Shown here: piece after piece, positions 1 to 10,740 of the stretch | Position numbering within the stretch: the first letter of the stretch is position 1 | Layout: each line of letters begins with the position of its first letter | DNA from: Dermanyssus gallinae | Lineage: Eukaryota > Arthropoda > Arachnida > Mesostigmata > Dermanyssidae | Assembly: GCA_003439945.1 (NCBI GenBank) | Contig: QVRM01002053.1 | Location: 102,501 to 166,500 of the forward strand | Length of the DNA stretch: 64,000 bases | Direction: 5' to 3' | Made by a program: the position numbers and the translations under genes | Notes under the pieces: model-generated | Seen by the model: the letters and a program-made list of their open reading frames with translations, nothing else | Told to the model about the DNA's origin: nothing | Databases searched by the model: none

Positions 1-107
1 TTTTTTCCAAAAAAGTCTTACCGTATTAAAGCTGTCTCGGCAGTTATTTGCGCAAACAAAAGCAACTGTTACTGTGGGGCGGAAGATGAGTTATCTAAAT
101 CTAAAAG

Positions 108-240
108 AGGAGACACATAGGTGCGCGGGTTCGAGCCCCACCGTTGCAGCGATTTGTATTTATGGGGGTCCGTCTATGAAGCAATGCGAAAAGCAGTCCC
201 ATCAACGTTAAATCTTGGCTGAGGGTCAGCCCCGAGAGAA
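108..240 (+). repeat. tRNA-derived SINE, family 1, copy A (5'-truncated)
   Basis: This copy carries the second half of a tRNA-like head, with a B-box-like GGTTCGAGCCC at about 129-139. A shared body follows (the blocks GATTTGTATTTATGGGG and GTTAAATCTTGGCTGAG are visible), and it ends in a short T run. The same order of blocks occurs on the opposite strand at 2433-2629, where the head is complete, so this is a dispersed repeat and not a tRNA gene. The A-box half of the head is missing here. The body's origin is unknown to me. Confidence 0.7.
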
Positions 241-1232
241 TTTTTTTTAACGATGTCGTCATCTAGACTAGTGCTTGAAGCTTGCCAGCTCGGTTGCCAC
301 TCGCTCGAATATACATTGTGATACTTAAAACGCTCTCGAATAGTTGACTCATTGTGGTGAACCCACAAAAAAGGGACTCCTAGTCGATCTGCCTCTCGCT
401 GCATATTGTAAGTTACAACAATTGCAGGTTGGCGTTGTGACGGACGCAGCTATAGCAGTAGTAGACACGAGGGCACCGGTAGGTCTTTGACCACACCAAC
501 GCACGATCTCAAAGTTCACCGACAAAATGCCGATGTGGGAAATTCCGAACGTACCATGTATTTAGCTGGCAAACGCCAACGACGTCAATAAAAGCTAACA
601 ACAAGAACAACAATAACAACGGTAGTTATAATAAAGAAAGGGGTGAAGAGAAAGACAATTAACGAGAAACGCAGCATCAGCTGCGGCAGTAGCAGGAGTA
701 GCCAAGCAGGTCAAAGTAGCATTTATCTAGCAAAAAGGCCGCATCCTACTCGTAAGATACAGACGAGTAGTATGAATGATATATGAGTCTGTTCTCTCCA
801 AAAAAAAATCGAGAAAAACGATGCAGTCTAAGGTCGTTACCTAATGAGCAGCAGCATGTTGTCAGCTACGGCGTTTACCAAGAGTACCATCGGTGTTCAC
901 CAACGCGTGCATAGATGAACTAATAAGTCTAATCTAGAAAGGAAACGCATTATAGTCTGCTATATGCTGTCTGCCTTGGGTGACTGAGTGTAATCGTCTT
1001 CTTGACAAGAGAGAAAGTCTCTATGTGTATGGGCATATGTGTGTGTGTGCTGAGAGAGAGAGTTAGAGAGTAAAGAAAAACCGTCTACGTTCTACGACAA
1101 ATAGGCAATCAGCACATAGTTTTAGCTATAATATTATTATACAGTTTTATTATAATTTAGAAGAATATATATAATGCTTCATGGCGTTGCAGCTCGTCGA
1201 CCTAGTTGCTCCTTCTGCGCGCCGTAGCCACT
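241..1232. other. Intergenic stretch, no gene seen
   Basis: No open frame here looks like a protein. The sequence is ordinary mixed composition with short A/AAC-rich tracts around 600-640 and a small GT/GA low-complexity patch around 1035-1072. An AT-rich block at about 1120-1180 may be the 3' untranslated tail of the minus-strand retrotransposon fragment that begins at 1233, but I cannot see a clear end. Confidence 0.5.
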
Positions 1233-2096
1233 CTATCGCTCATGCCCGTGAGGAAGTCCTGCCCGCCCCCTGGCGCGAAGGTCCGGGTCCATCCAGTCTC
1301 TCATAGTTCCGAGCACTGAGGTCGCGTTACCTCTTTGGATCTTCAGTGACAGTCGCTGGGAGAAGAAGGCGTGCGCCCTCTTGTCCATCGTCGTCTGCCG
1401 TAACGCGTCGCCAACCCGAGAGATCAATGTTACCGTGAGGGCCCAGGGCCACCCATCGCCTCGAACGCGAATGGCGAAAAGTGGTGCGCCCGACTTAGGT
1501 CCGCATTCTTTCTTATCTTTGAGGTCTCAGCTCGCGAAACGGCAGTCCCCGGGCGGGACGCGCCGGGACCGACAAGGGAAGGGGTCAGAGAGTCGGTCAC
1601 CGTCGCATCCCACACCAGGGAACGACCCTTATAGAAGGGTATCAAAGTCATACCGTCGGGGCGCTTACCGTCGTCTCTTGAAAGCCCAAGTGGTTCCAGG
1701 ACGCAGGGAATCCCCGCCCTCCGCAGCGATCTTGCAAGCATTTCATTGAGGGCAGTGTGTCTTGGGCGCCGGCCCGCTGCGTGAGCGCAAGACAGGCCGT
1801 GTCTAGCGAGTCGCCCGATGGGGTCGCCACAAGAGCATCTGTGTGGCTCAACCAAATCAGCCCCCAATCTCAGGCCAACGCATATCCGGGTGGATTGGAT
1901 TTCATCAAGGCGGGTACCCAGTGAGTCAGCGGGTAGTGCATGCAACCAGTCGCTTGCTCCTGGGCGAGCGACAGCTAGAAGGCGTGCCTTGTCCTGGTCA
2001 TCCCCATCATTCTTCAAGCAGCGAACTAAGCGAAGCTTCGTGGGCATTCTCCGCCCAGGCCCTCTGGCAGGCTAGTCTATCGGGACCAGGCGATGA
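1233..2096 (-). pseudogene. Non-LTR retrotransposon 3' fragment with CCHC and restriction-like endonuclease tail (copy 1)
   Basis: The minus-strand frame 2047-1430 (205 codons) reads as the C-terminal part of a retrotransposon polyprotein. It shows a C-x-C...HGLSC zinc-finger-like cluster (CSCGDP then HGLSC), then PRHTALNE, then a leucine-proline block (VLEPLGL). Next come the nuclease-like motif KRPDGMTLIPF and VWDATVTD, an arrangement matching the RLE of R2-type elements (CCHC, RHN-like, PD...D). A second frame, 1427-1233, carries the expected downstream segment (about 64 aa, with RLSLKIQRGNATSVLGTM), so a frameshift near 1428 splits one original tail. The reverse transcriptase is absent, consistent with 5' truncation during target-primed reverse transcription. 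It is inactive. Assignment to the RLE group is inferred from motifs; the exact clade is not determined. Confidence 0.75.
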
Positions 2097-2168
2097 AGCT
2101 TGAAGTTTTTTTCAATTTTAGCTCAATTTTAGCTATAATTAATAACAACACTAATCACCGCAATCAAA

Positions 2169-2690
2169 ATGAGTGGGTCGGGCAACTCTCGCGCAGATAG
2201 CAGGAGCACTGGCGGCGTGTGTTCATACGAGCGTGGATCTAGTCCAGCTGCAGCTGTAAGCGCGAATCCGTCTTCGCTGTTGTCATCAGCTTGCTGTTCT
2301 AGTAGCTGTAAAAATCAGCAAGCCAGAGGGGCTAGCAGCTGTGAACGTAGTAGAAATCTAGTAAACTTGCCACCGGATAACATTTTGCCACAGAAGAGTA
2401 CAGAGACCTGCGGTGCCGCCAGACGAGAAAGAACTAAAAAATACTTTTGGAGTTGACTCTCAGCCAAGATTTAACGTCCATGGGACTGCTTTTCTTCGGC
2501 ATTGCTTCACAGACAGACCCCATAAATACAAATCGGTGCAACGGTGGGGCTCGAAACCGCGCCCCTATCTAGTGTCTCCTCCGGTCGCGAGGCACCAGAC
2601 GAATGCACCCACTACGCCACCGGGTTCGACAGACGAGGAAGATCTGACGAACCCAAACTGAGCGTTGGAGAACATTATGTAACAAAGTAA
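2169..2690 (+). pseudogene. Small Ser/Ala/Cys-rich reading frame interrupted by a SINE
   Basis: An ATG at 2169 opens a frame rich in Ser, Ala, Arg and Cys (starts MSGSGNSRADSRSTGG, later CCSSSCKN). At about 2433 it runs into SINE copy B and stops at 2454-2456 in SINE sequence. The SINE is bracketed by near-identical 13-bp copies (2420-2432 and 2630-2642). Skipping the insertion plus one duplicate, the frame continues without a stop to a TAA at 2688-2690, which suggests one frame of about 104 codons before the insertion. I do not recognise the product; Ser/Cys-rich starts like this occur in retrotransposon ORF1 proteins and in ordinary proteins. A real host exon, a LINE 5' end and a chance ORF all remain possible. 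Confidence 0.35.
2433..2629 (-). repeat. tRNA-derived SINE, family 1, copy B (full length)
   Basis: Read on the minus strand, this starts with a tRNA-like head containing an A-box (TGGCGTAGTGGGT) and a B-box-like GGTTTCGAGCCCC. The body shared with copy A follows, ending in a T-rich tail at about 2436-2442. Imperfect 13-bp target-site duplications flank it (CAGACGAGAAAGA at 2420-2432, CAGACGAGGAAGA at 2630-2642, one mismatch). It is inserted in the reading frame at 2169-2690. Pol III-type internal promoter boxes and the TSD support a retroposed SINE. Confidence 0.8.
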
Positions 2691-4517
2691 ACGGGGATCT
2701 TTTGGCCCGGCTATCGTGCCACACATTTGAGCATTTAGCTGTTGAGCAAAGCGGATAAGCGGGCACACTCAAGAAGTCAGCACGTCTTTAGGACCACCTA
2801 ATCGATGTATCCGAAGGGTTCCTGAAGCGGCCCTCTGCCAGATAACAAGTAAACCCCCAACTCGGGTCTGCTGCTTAACTGCGCTATTAGTTGTTAGATT
2901 TATAATAAACATACTGCCTTATTATAATTACTAGACAACGCTCTTAGCAGAAGGGAGACTTTTTGCTATTTTTGCGTCGGGCCATCCTCGCCTACAAGGC
3001 CAAAAATGGCCTACGATGCGCAGCCGAAACTAATTTCGGCGGGGGGGGGGGGGACTACAAGTCATTCAGTGTTGAATTTGCGATGAAGCATCTAACTTAC
3101 GATAGAGTGATGCGTATTGCCAATACCCTCTATGTGGCACCCGCGTTAGATAACACAAAAAAGCGGTTATGAGATCTAGCAGCGAGTTATAAATTGGGCT
3201 CATAGCTATTCCTTTACGGCTTCGACCACTAGGGCTAGATTTCAAACACACGCAACGCAGGTAATATCCACCGCTCACGGTAGCTCACGCTAGAGGGCAT
3301 CGGATTTCTACAGGTGGCCCTCTGCTTTTTGCAGGAAACCGTTCTGACCTGCTAGAACGATCCAACGGGCAAACATCTCGACAAAAAACACCATCCCGGA
3401 GTTAAGGGTACGGCTGACATTGCGTTTATAGCCATTTAATCTACTCGAAGCTGTAACCTGATATCTGGTCACGGTATTTTTTTGTTAATTACAGGTCACG
3501 GTATTTTTTTGTTAATTACAGACAGTTACGTTGTGGGGAAAACGGGTTTAAGCCGTTGTCGGATGCGTGCGTCAATAAGAAGGGGAAGGGGGGTAATTAA
3601 GGGCGACTAATCTATCTAGCATACTTTTGAGATAGATAGGTTTCTTTTCGAGCCAAGCCAATTCAGCAGCTATCTGACCTGCGTCTCTCTGGCCTTCTGC
3701 ATATTAAGACTCGCCATTCCGGAAGCTGAATCAAGACTTTGCTGCTGGCATCATCTTCGACAAAACAAAAAGTTTCCCTAGCTAAACAGCCTCTCCCTTT
3801 ATGAGGGCCCCCGCAAGCGCCAAAGAGACTTTGAGGTAGCATCAAAAATGTGGCTCCGGGGTCTACAATATCTACCTGTCCAACGAACACTAGCGGGAAG
3901 GTTTAGTTTTTTATGCCAACAACCCAGCGTTCGTCCACGGTGAACGTTAGCCATGGCCTCAAATTGTCAAGATGTTAAAGAAATGCATGTTGCTCTTCTT
4001 TTTCTCAAAAATGAAGTATGTTCTACGTAGTAGATGTTGCAGAAACAGCCGTGTCGCAATCCGAGCTGCAGTAGTTAGTCCAACCGTAGTTAGAAACGAT
4101 TTCGTACTGATTGTGGTTAGTCGAAATAGTTCATAGCTAGCACGTAGTTAGCAGCTGTACTCGTGCTGCGAAGCTCGGCTGTCAGCATACGAAATGTGCG
4201 TCTTTGAGCGATGTTTGTCCTCAACAAATGGCTGCATCTGGCGCCGCCATTGACAACTGGAACTGACCAGTCAGCTTCGTCACGCTAGCTGTAGTCGCCG
4301 CGGTCGTTGTTGCTGGCTTATTCGTCACGCTCGGCGGCAACGGCGGCGATGACTGACGGTGGTGGGTGTCCTTCCTGGCCGTGCGTCCGTCCTCTGTGGA
4401 TCATCGTTGTTTATCATGCCTACACTCGTAGCGGAGCCGCCCGCCGTGGCCGTAAAAACAAGAGTGTGAGCGTGAATTTGTCCCGTGTGCACCCCATACT
4501 TACAAGTGTCTGCATTA

Positions 4518-4518
<1 letters not shown>
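2691..4518. other. Intergenic stretch with small tandem repeats
   Basis: No convincing gene was found. Visible features are a 12-G tract at about 3042-3053 and a perfect 27-bp tandem duplication at 3467-3520. The frames at 2963-3172 and 3663-3890 have no recognisable domain and I treat them as chance. Confidence 0.5.
3467..3520. repeat. Perfect 27-bp tandem duplication
   Basis: Two identical 27-bp units (beginning GGTCACGGTATTTTTTTG) sit head to tail at 3467-3493 and 3494-3520. Perfect identity suggests a recent slippage or repair duplication. Confidence 0.9.
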
Positions 4519-4556
<38 letters not shown>

Positions 4557-4575
4557 GCATACGTACATATAGTAT

Positions 4576-4609
<34 letters not shown>

Positions 4610-4633
4610 GCATACGTACATATAGTATGTTTA
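4519..4633. repeat. (TA)n tracts with a duplicated 30-bp spacer
   Basis: A (TA)n run (4519-4553) is followed by a 30-bp segment (4551-4580). A second (TA)n run and an identical copy of the segment (4604-4633) come next. The unit TA-tract plus spacer has been duplicated in tandem. Confidence 0.85.
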
Positions 4634-5072
4634 TCAGTGAATGCACAAGTGTACTCACACGTCGTGGGGGTTATACATGCAAGCAAGTCTGCCCGCCTCT
4701 ATGTCTGCCTATAGCACGCTCAAGCTGGTTTCTCTGTACTACGAGTAAGTGAGTCTTTAAGTGAGTAAACTAGAGTGAGTTTTGTATGTATGTATGTATG
4801 TATGTACGTGTATATATGTGCGTGTTGTGTGCACGTATTATGATAGGGTGGGTGTCTGTCTGACTTTGTGTGTCTCTTCGTGTAAGTCGTGTAAGTCGAA
4901 GAAGGAGAATGCATGGCGCTAGGCGTCGCGTTGCGCCGCCCCGCAGTCTGCACCGGCGTGTCCGTTCGCTGTCATCGGACACTATCTGTCGTTCGTCGAT
5001 CGCCACACGCTCGCCGCACAGACACACGTGTACACAGCGAACTTAGTCGACGGCCCGGGCGAGCCGAGTATA

Positions 5073-5175
<103 letters not shown>

Positions 5176-6459
5176 TGAAAAGGACCAACAAAGAAAAGGG
5201 GGAGAACGAGAAAAACGACAAAAATAGTGAGAGTATGTGTCTGTCTGTGTGTTGATGTTGTGAGAACGAGGGAGTCGAGTGCGAACAAGCGAGAGAGATA
5301 GAGAGAGAAAGAGAAGGAAAATAATCACATGTTGGCAGCGCGTGGCCTGGGATGGAGATGGTGGTGGTGGTGGTGATGATAATGGTGAAGATGATGATAC
5401 CCTGAAGAAGACGGCAGCTACCACAGCAACAACCAACGACCGTTGAACATCACTCGTTTACTCAGCAGCAGCAATAACAACAAAAACAACAATATTCCTA
5501 ACGTAAACCGCAACAACAAGAGCTACAACATAAGCAGCAATTATAACAACTTCAATTTGAGCAGGAGCAACAACAACAACAACTGACGCTAATAACAATG
5601 TAAACAATGGCATCAATAGCAGTGCAAACAATGCCATCAATAACACTGCAAACAAAACCAGTGATAATAAAGACAACATTACAACAACAATAATCAAAAC
5701 CACAACAACTGCAACGACAACGACGACGACGAAGAAGGTCAAGACGACGATGCCCAAGTATTCGCTCAAGACTGTTGTTGATAACAACATTAACAACAGC
5801 AATAATAACAAAAACAGTGACAACAACAACAATGACCTCAAGATCAAGAACAACAACAACGACTCGACCACGATACAGCCGTAGTTCGAGTTCATGTTAC
5901 ACAATCGGCGTATTTTCATTTCGTGCATACGTCGTCGGCGGTAGCAATAGCAACAGCAGTAGAGGTAACGGCGGTAAGGCGAGGCGCGTTTTTGTTGCCC
6001 TGGGAACAATGAATGAAAACACGAAGAGATGGTCGATTCCGCTAATCGGCTGGTCAACGACGGCGAATACATACGGTCACAATAGTGGTGAACGACGTCA
6101 TGTCCGTCCATGGCGCTGACCGACATGGCTGACAACGAACCCGTGCATCATTTTGTACTATCAGCGGCTGCTGCCGCTGCTGCACCTTAGATGCTTGTCG
6201 ACACGAGAGTGAAGGCAACTCTTTCTCGAACTCGAGCTGAAAAGCCAACTGCAGCATTAGCTGTCGGTGCTGCTTCAATGTGTGAATCTATCTAGACTCT
6301 CAGACAAAGTACAACGTGGCTGCTTTCTCTCCTCTTTCTATAGATCTAACTCTCTCTTTCTCTCTCTTTCTCACTGTCTCTAGTCGGGTGTACTCTCAGC
6401 GAAACACAGAAAAATAACTTAACACATACATTTTGAGGGTGCAGTGATCACTCGGAATA
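5176..6459. other. AAC/GAC-rich low-complexity DNA
   Basis: Between 5460 and 5870 the plus strand is dominated by interrupted AAC, AAT and GAC triplets. The 225-codon minus-strand frame over 5458-6135 is a Leu/Val-rich translation of this. A CT-rich patch lies at about 6340-6385. No gene is supported. Confidence 0.6.
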
Positions 6460-6725
6460 TTAAGACTGTCAAGAACCCCGCAAGGGGACCCATTGAGCTG
6501 CGTCTCATTCACTCTGCTTCTGCTTGCCCACTTTGTCGGCTACATTCGACACGAGTTCCAGAAGTCCGTAGTTGTGATGTACGCAGATGACATAGTGATG
6601 GTTCATCACGGCCTGGGTGCCATCAAGCGCATCACTTCTCTGAAAGAAGTGTTCCTTGTGCCAAGGGAGCTAGAAATAAACGCCATAATAACCAAGGCTG
6701 TATGTTGTTATATGCACACTCAAAA
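6460..6725 (+). pseudogene. Reverse transcriptase fragment of a non-LTR retrotransposon
   Basis: One plus-strand frame beginning at 6481 reads QGDPLSCVSF, a classic reverse-transcriptase motif. About 35 residues later comes VVVMYADDIVMVHH, which contains the catalytic Y-x-DD box, and it continues to a stop at about 6730. The spacing between these two motifs is normal for LINE reverse transcriptases. Only about 80 residues survive; the upstream fingers region and endonuclease are missing. The YADDIVM sequence resembles the one in the fragment at 11280-12662, so both may belong to related LINEs. Confidence 0.7.
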
Positions 6726-7019
6726 TGAGTAAAATAAATGTGATGATAAAGAATATTGAGACTGTGAAAAAAAGACGCTCGGCAAGCTCGCGTTTAAGCA
6801 TGTTGATTTTCCCAACGAGAACAGTGGTCGAAAGCATAACTTTTCAGATAAAATTTTGTTCCGTCCGGCGGTGGAGACTTTACACTTCCTAAGCAGACGC
6901 ACATCAAGACTAATTACTCGATTTGCACCGTATACAAAAGTGACTAGGGGACTTGATGTTTTTTTTTTTTTAGATTTCCCGTAAAGCATTTTGCCCGTGT
7001 ACGAATTTTTCATGTCATG

Positions 7020-7165
7020 GCTAAGTTTTACTCCACTCCGGCATTTACCTTGTCTAAATTGGAAACCATGCAAACCAATTTAAGAGTGGCCAGTCTGGGT
7101 CTCGAACCCGGTCCTCCCGAATGCAAGGCAAAGGCTTTGCCACTAAGCCACCTTGCTCGGTGATG
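7020..7165 (-). repeat. tRNA-derived SINE, family 2
   Basis: The minus strand shows a tRNA-like head from 7165 with an A-box (TGGCTTAGTGGC) and a B-box (GGTTCGAGACCC). The two acceptor-stem ends do not pair, so it is not a working tRNA gene. Downstream of the head is a short hairpin, AAATTGG...CCAATTT, at about 7055-7082. The downstream limit is uncertain. It differs from family 1 in head sequence and lacks that body. Confidence 0.6.
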
Positions 7166-7902
7166 TAAAAGGAAAGAACACGTAAATCAGTAATTGTCCT
7201 TCACAATATGTCGGATGTAAATGTTGATTGCCGATGAGCCCCACGGAGTAGCAAAGATTCGAAAAACTCAAGCACTCAGAGACTCTTACGAGAAGAGGAA
7301 AAACTCACTTGTTTAAGATGGGTCCAGTGTTGATTTTAGAAACGTCCTGCCAAGCGGAAAGGATTGGAATTTTGTAGAATTTTCAATATCATTCTGAATA
7401 GTGGTATCAGTCGGCCACTGGTTTTAAATTAGATGGTCCTCTACAGCAAGTTCCCTTTGACCTCAATGACAATGAGGATGAAAAATTCAGTTAACCTGGC
7501 GATACTTTTTCGTCGGAATCACACGCACGTGCTTTAGCACACTAATTATTTTTGCGAGAGAGCGGCTTCGTAAGTACATTGGCTTTAAGATAGAATTATA
7601 GGCCTTTGTAAATAAAAAAATAGATCATTCGGTCAGTAAAGTGAATTAAAAAGAAAATAGCAAAGCAATATTTAATAACTTCTTGACTTTAGGTTCCTTA
7701 GAGCTCCAAATACTTAACAGGCATTCCATATTCCTACCTATTTAAAAGCAGATAAAGGTGTAATTGAAGCAAGAAAACAATGAAACAAGAACAGATGTGT
7801 ATATAATTTTTTTACCTACACAGTGTTTCACGTATATATATATATATTATATATATATATATATTATATATATATATGTATATATTATATATGTATATAT
7901 AT

Positions 7903-7974
<72 letters not shown>

Positions 7975-9438
7975 ATTTTAGTGTAACGACACATCATATA
8001 TTAACAACAATAACAATAATTAGATTATAAATAAAACTACGTAATTGCATAAAATCTATAGTAAGCTAAATTATACAATAATAATAGCACTAACGTAGTA
8101 TTTATTGACTAAAATATTATTTGTATTTGATAAAAATCAACTTTTTCTTTTTTTCATAAACTTTTTTTAGTTTATACACGCATAAAAAATATATATATAT
8201 ATACACGCATATAGTCACTAGGGTGGCAAGTGCATATATACACACAAACTAAACTCCTCGGTGAGCACCCTGCTCTCTGTATGCGTAGGAGAGACACCCA
8301 GCAGAGGCGACCAGCAGACTATGGGAAAACCCGAGACGACGAGACTGCTCTAGGCTCTAAATCGTTGACTGACAGCCGAATCTTACAAAGAGGCGGGCCG
8401 TTGATGCTTCACAAACATGATCGGTGCACCAATCATAGTGATACGGATGATGATGGTGGTGATGACGACGATTGGTAAACGTGCAGACTTATACGCACAC
8501 AGGCGTGTGTTCAACGACATGTTTAACACGATGGCCATAATGCAAGTGCTACTGTGTTTACCCAATTCGTTTAGCCGATATTAGCCGATGCGGCAGCGAA
8601 ATGGGGGCTTTTTTCCCATCCTAACCCAAACGAAGTTTAAACGACTGGCGGACAACCGAGACCGACGACTAGTGATGCGTTCGCTACTAATGGTCAGTCG
8701 CCGCCCGGCCATTTACGCTTAGACCGTTTACGGGCATCTTTGGTGCTCTTCAGTAAGAACAGCCATTATACCTACCATTTCGTCTTCGTTCGGCTACCAG
8801 TTGTTTACTAGACATAAGCCATTACCCTCGCTGTTTACTTTTAACGTATATATATATATATATATATATACGCAACACGAAACAGCTTAGACGTCTCGCA
8901 GACTACACTAACCATTGACGTTCAGCCTAGCCTTACGCAGCGTCCAGACGCTATCAGACACACGTGTGAGCGTCAGTATTTGTAGAAGCGAAAGAGTAGC
9001 ATCGTTGTCGATTTTTTTTTGGTTATGGGAGTTGTCGGGAATGCATGATAATGCACGGGACCGCGTAGGCGGGTGTGAATTGTGCGTCGTCGCATACTGG
9101 ATGAATCAACAGGCAATGCATGCTGCCACTTTAGCACGTCTTTCTAACGTCGAATATTAGCCTCCCAAAAACTGTCTCGCCCTCGACTTCAGCGATCACA
9201 ATAAAGACTACTTGTCATTCCTACCAGTAAAGGCCAATGAGGTAACATGCTCTTCGAGGCAATGCCATACAATTCCAAGCCTGAAAATGTAAGAAGGAAA
9301 CCGGGTTCAGTAGGTTTGTGAATCCCGCACTAGTCGTTGTTTGCAGTCGGAGACCATGTGTATCCTGCGTTTCCCAAACCTCGCTTATAAAGAAAAAATA
9401 AATAAATATGCTAGTGATTGGGTGACTAGTTTAAAAAA
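7166..9438. other. AT-rich intergenic stretch with TA microsatellites
   Basis: No protein-like frame is present. It contains a long imperfect (TA)n block at 7832-7972, shorter TA runs at about 8189-8205 and 8849-8871, and AT-rich surroundings from 7560 to 8200. Small frames around 8230-8480 and 8915-9160 have no recognisable content. Confidence 0.55.
7832..7972. repeat. Imperfect (TA)n microsatellite, about 140 bp
   Basis: Runs of TA are broken by occasional ATT, GTA and CTA interruptions. The translated frames are Tyr/Ile only. Confidence 0.95.
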
Positions 9439-9440
9439 TA

Positions 9441-9704
9441 CAGTCCTTGAAAAACATAGGGTCATCCATGTTTGTCACATTACGCGCATTTAATGTAATC
9501 AATACTGCAAAAACTGCAGTGATACATGCTCATAGAGTAACAGCGAAGACTTTCATCGATATTTGGGGTCTCGGATTACTTTAAATCACGAAATTTCCAC
9601 ATTTGGCACTGCTACACCGCAAACAAATATAATGCCACTAGCAACTTGCACGTCTTAACGAGTGAATTAAGCGAAATAACGACGCTTGAGCTCATTTCAC
9701 GGCT
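9441..9704 (+). repeat. Left terminal inverted repeat of the Tc1-like element
   Basis: It pairs with the reverse complement of 10741-11006. Blocks such as TAGTGGCATTATA, CCGAGACCCCAAATAT and GAGCATGTAT are conserved between arms. The transposase region begins just inside. Confidence 0.85.
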
Positions 9705-9759
9705 CGACAGAAACAAAGGCGGACCTCCTACCAAATGTTTTTTCTATGTTACAACGATA

Positions 9760-10605
9760 GGCTTAGAATGGCGCCTCATGAGTGACGAAATAGCCCATAT
9801 CAAGGCTTATAAGGACATCGGCCTCTCTAATTGCGAAGTTCCCGTCGATTGGGGCGTTGTCCCCAAGTAGTGAATAACTTCGCTCAATAAAGTAATTACG
9901 CCATAAAAAAGAGTTCCGGGCGTCTAAATGCCATTTCGAAACGAAGCAAGCTGCAATTCTGAAGAAAGCATTGAACTTTGCGCCCACGTCGAGGGCAATT
10001 GCGGCGGCCCACGTGCAAACGAACGCGCAAACTGTGCAAAACTTCCTCAGGAAGACACATTAGCTCACGAGAAAAACACAAGAAAAAACAACGATTGACC
10101 GCTGACCGATAAAAGCTCGTCTTGACTTCGCCCACAATACGATGTCATGGACCACGAAGTGCCCACGATACAACGCCATTGACCACTGAGTGACACAGAG
10201 TGCTCTTTTTGAATGAAAAATGTTTAACCTTGATGAACCGGACCGATTTAACTATAACTTGCACGATTTTCGCAAGGAAGAACGACTTTTGTCAAAACGT
10301 CACTCAGGTGGCGGTTTAGTGGTGATCTGGGCCGCTGTCGGGTATCATACAAAGTCGTCGATTGTGTTTTTAAACGGCTGTGTTTATTCGACGCGCTATA
10401 TGGATTTACTAAAAGAGCAATCGGCGTATTTTGAGCTGATGGGAGGGCCAGATTTCGTTTTTCAACACGATAACGCCTCGATTCACACCGCTAGGTTGAT
10501 TGGAAGCTGGTTCGACCAACGTCACATTGAGGTTCTACGCTGGCCTGCAGTCTCACCTGATCTTAATATCATCCAGATTGTGTGGAGCTGGCCCGCACGA
10601 TAAAT
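9760..10605 (+). pseudogene. Tc1-like transposase, frameshifted, catalytic E replaced
   Basis: This encodes a cut-and-paste transposase in pieces. At about 9769-9870 the frame reads RLMSDEIAHIKAYKDIGLSN, like the first helix-turn-helix of Tc1 proteins. The 9870-10200 stretch has similar but frameshifted content with stops. The frame 10220-10603 carries the DDE domain: GGGLVVIWAAV, FQHDNASIHTAR (second catalytic Asp) and WPAVSPDLNIIQIVW. The last should contain a Glu (consensus SPDLNPIE), but a Gln occupies that place. The Asp-to-Gln gap is 34 residues, as in DD34E elements. The frame stops just after this motif and the usual C-terminal tail is out of frame. It is inactive by frameshift and by loss of the catalytic residue. 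Confidence 0.85.
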
Positions 10606-10740
10606 TTACACCAATTCGAGGCTCGGAACGAGCTCTTGCAGGACGTCATCCAAAATTTGTTCAACACTATACCAAACCGAATTTTTTAGGTTATCCGACT
10701 TAACGGGAAGTTTACTGAGTATTAAGTATAGCTTCTGGGT

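Noticed and set aside
5458..6135. 225-codon Leu/Val-rich minus-strand frame resembling a membrane protein
   Set aside because: The hydrophobicity comes from GTT/TTG/GTC triplets of an AAC/GAC-rich region, and no domain is present.
7083..7165. Functional tRNA gene
   Set aside because: A and B boxes are good but the acceptor ends do not pair and a SINE-like body follows.
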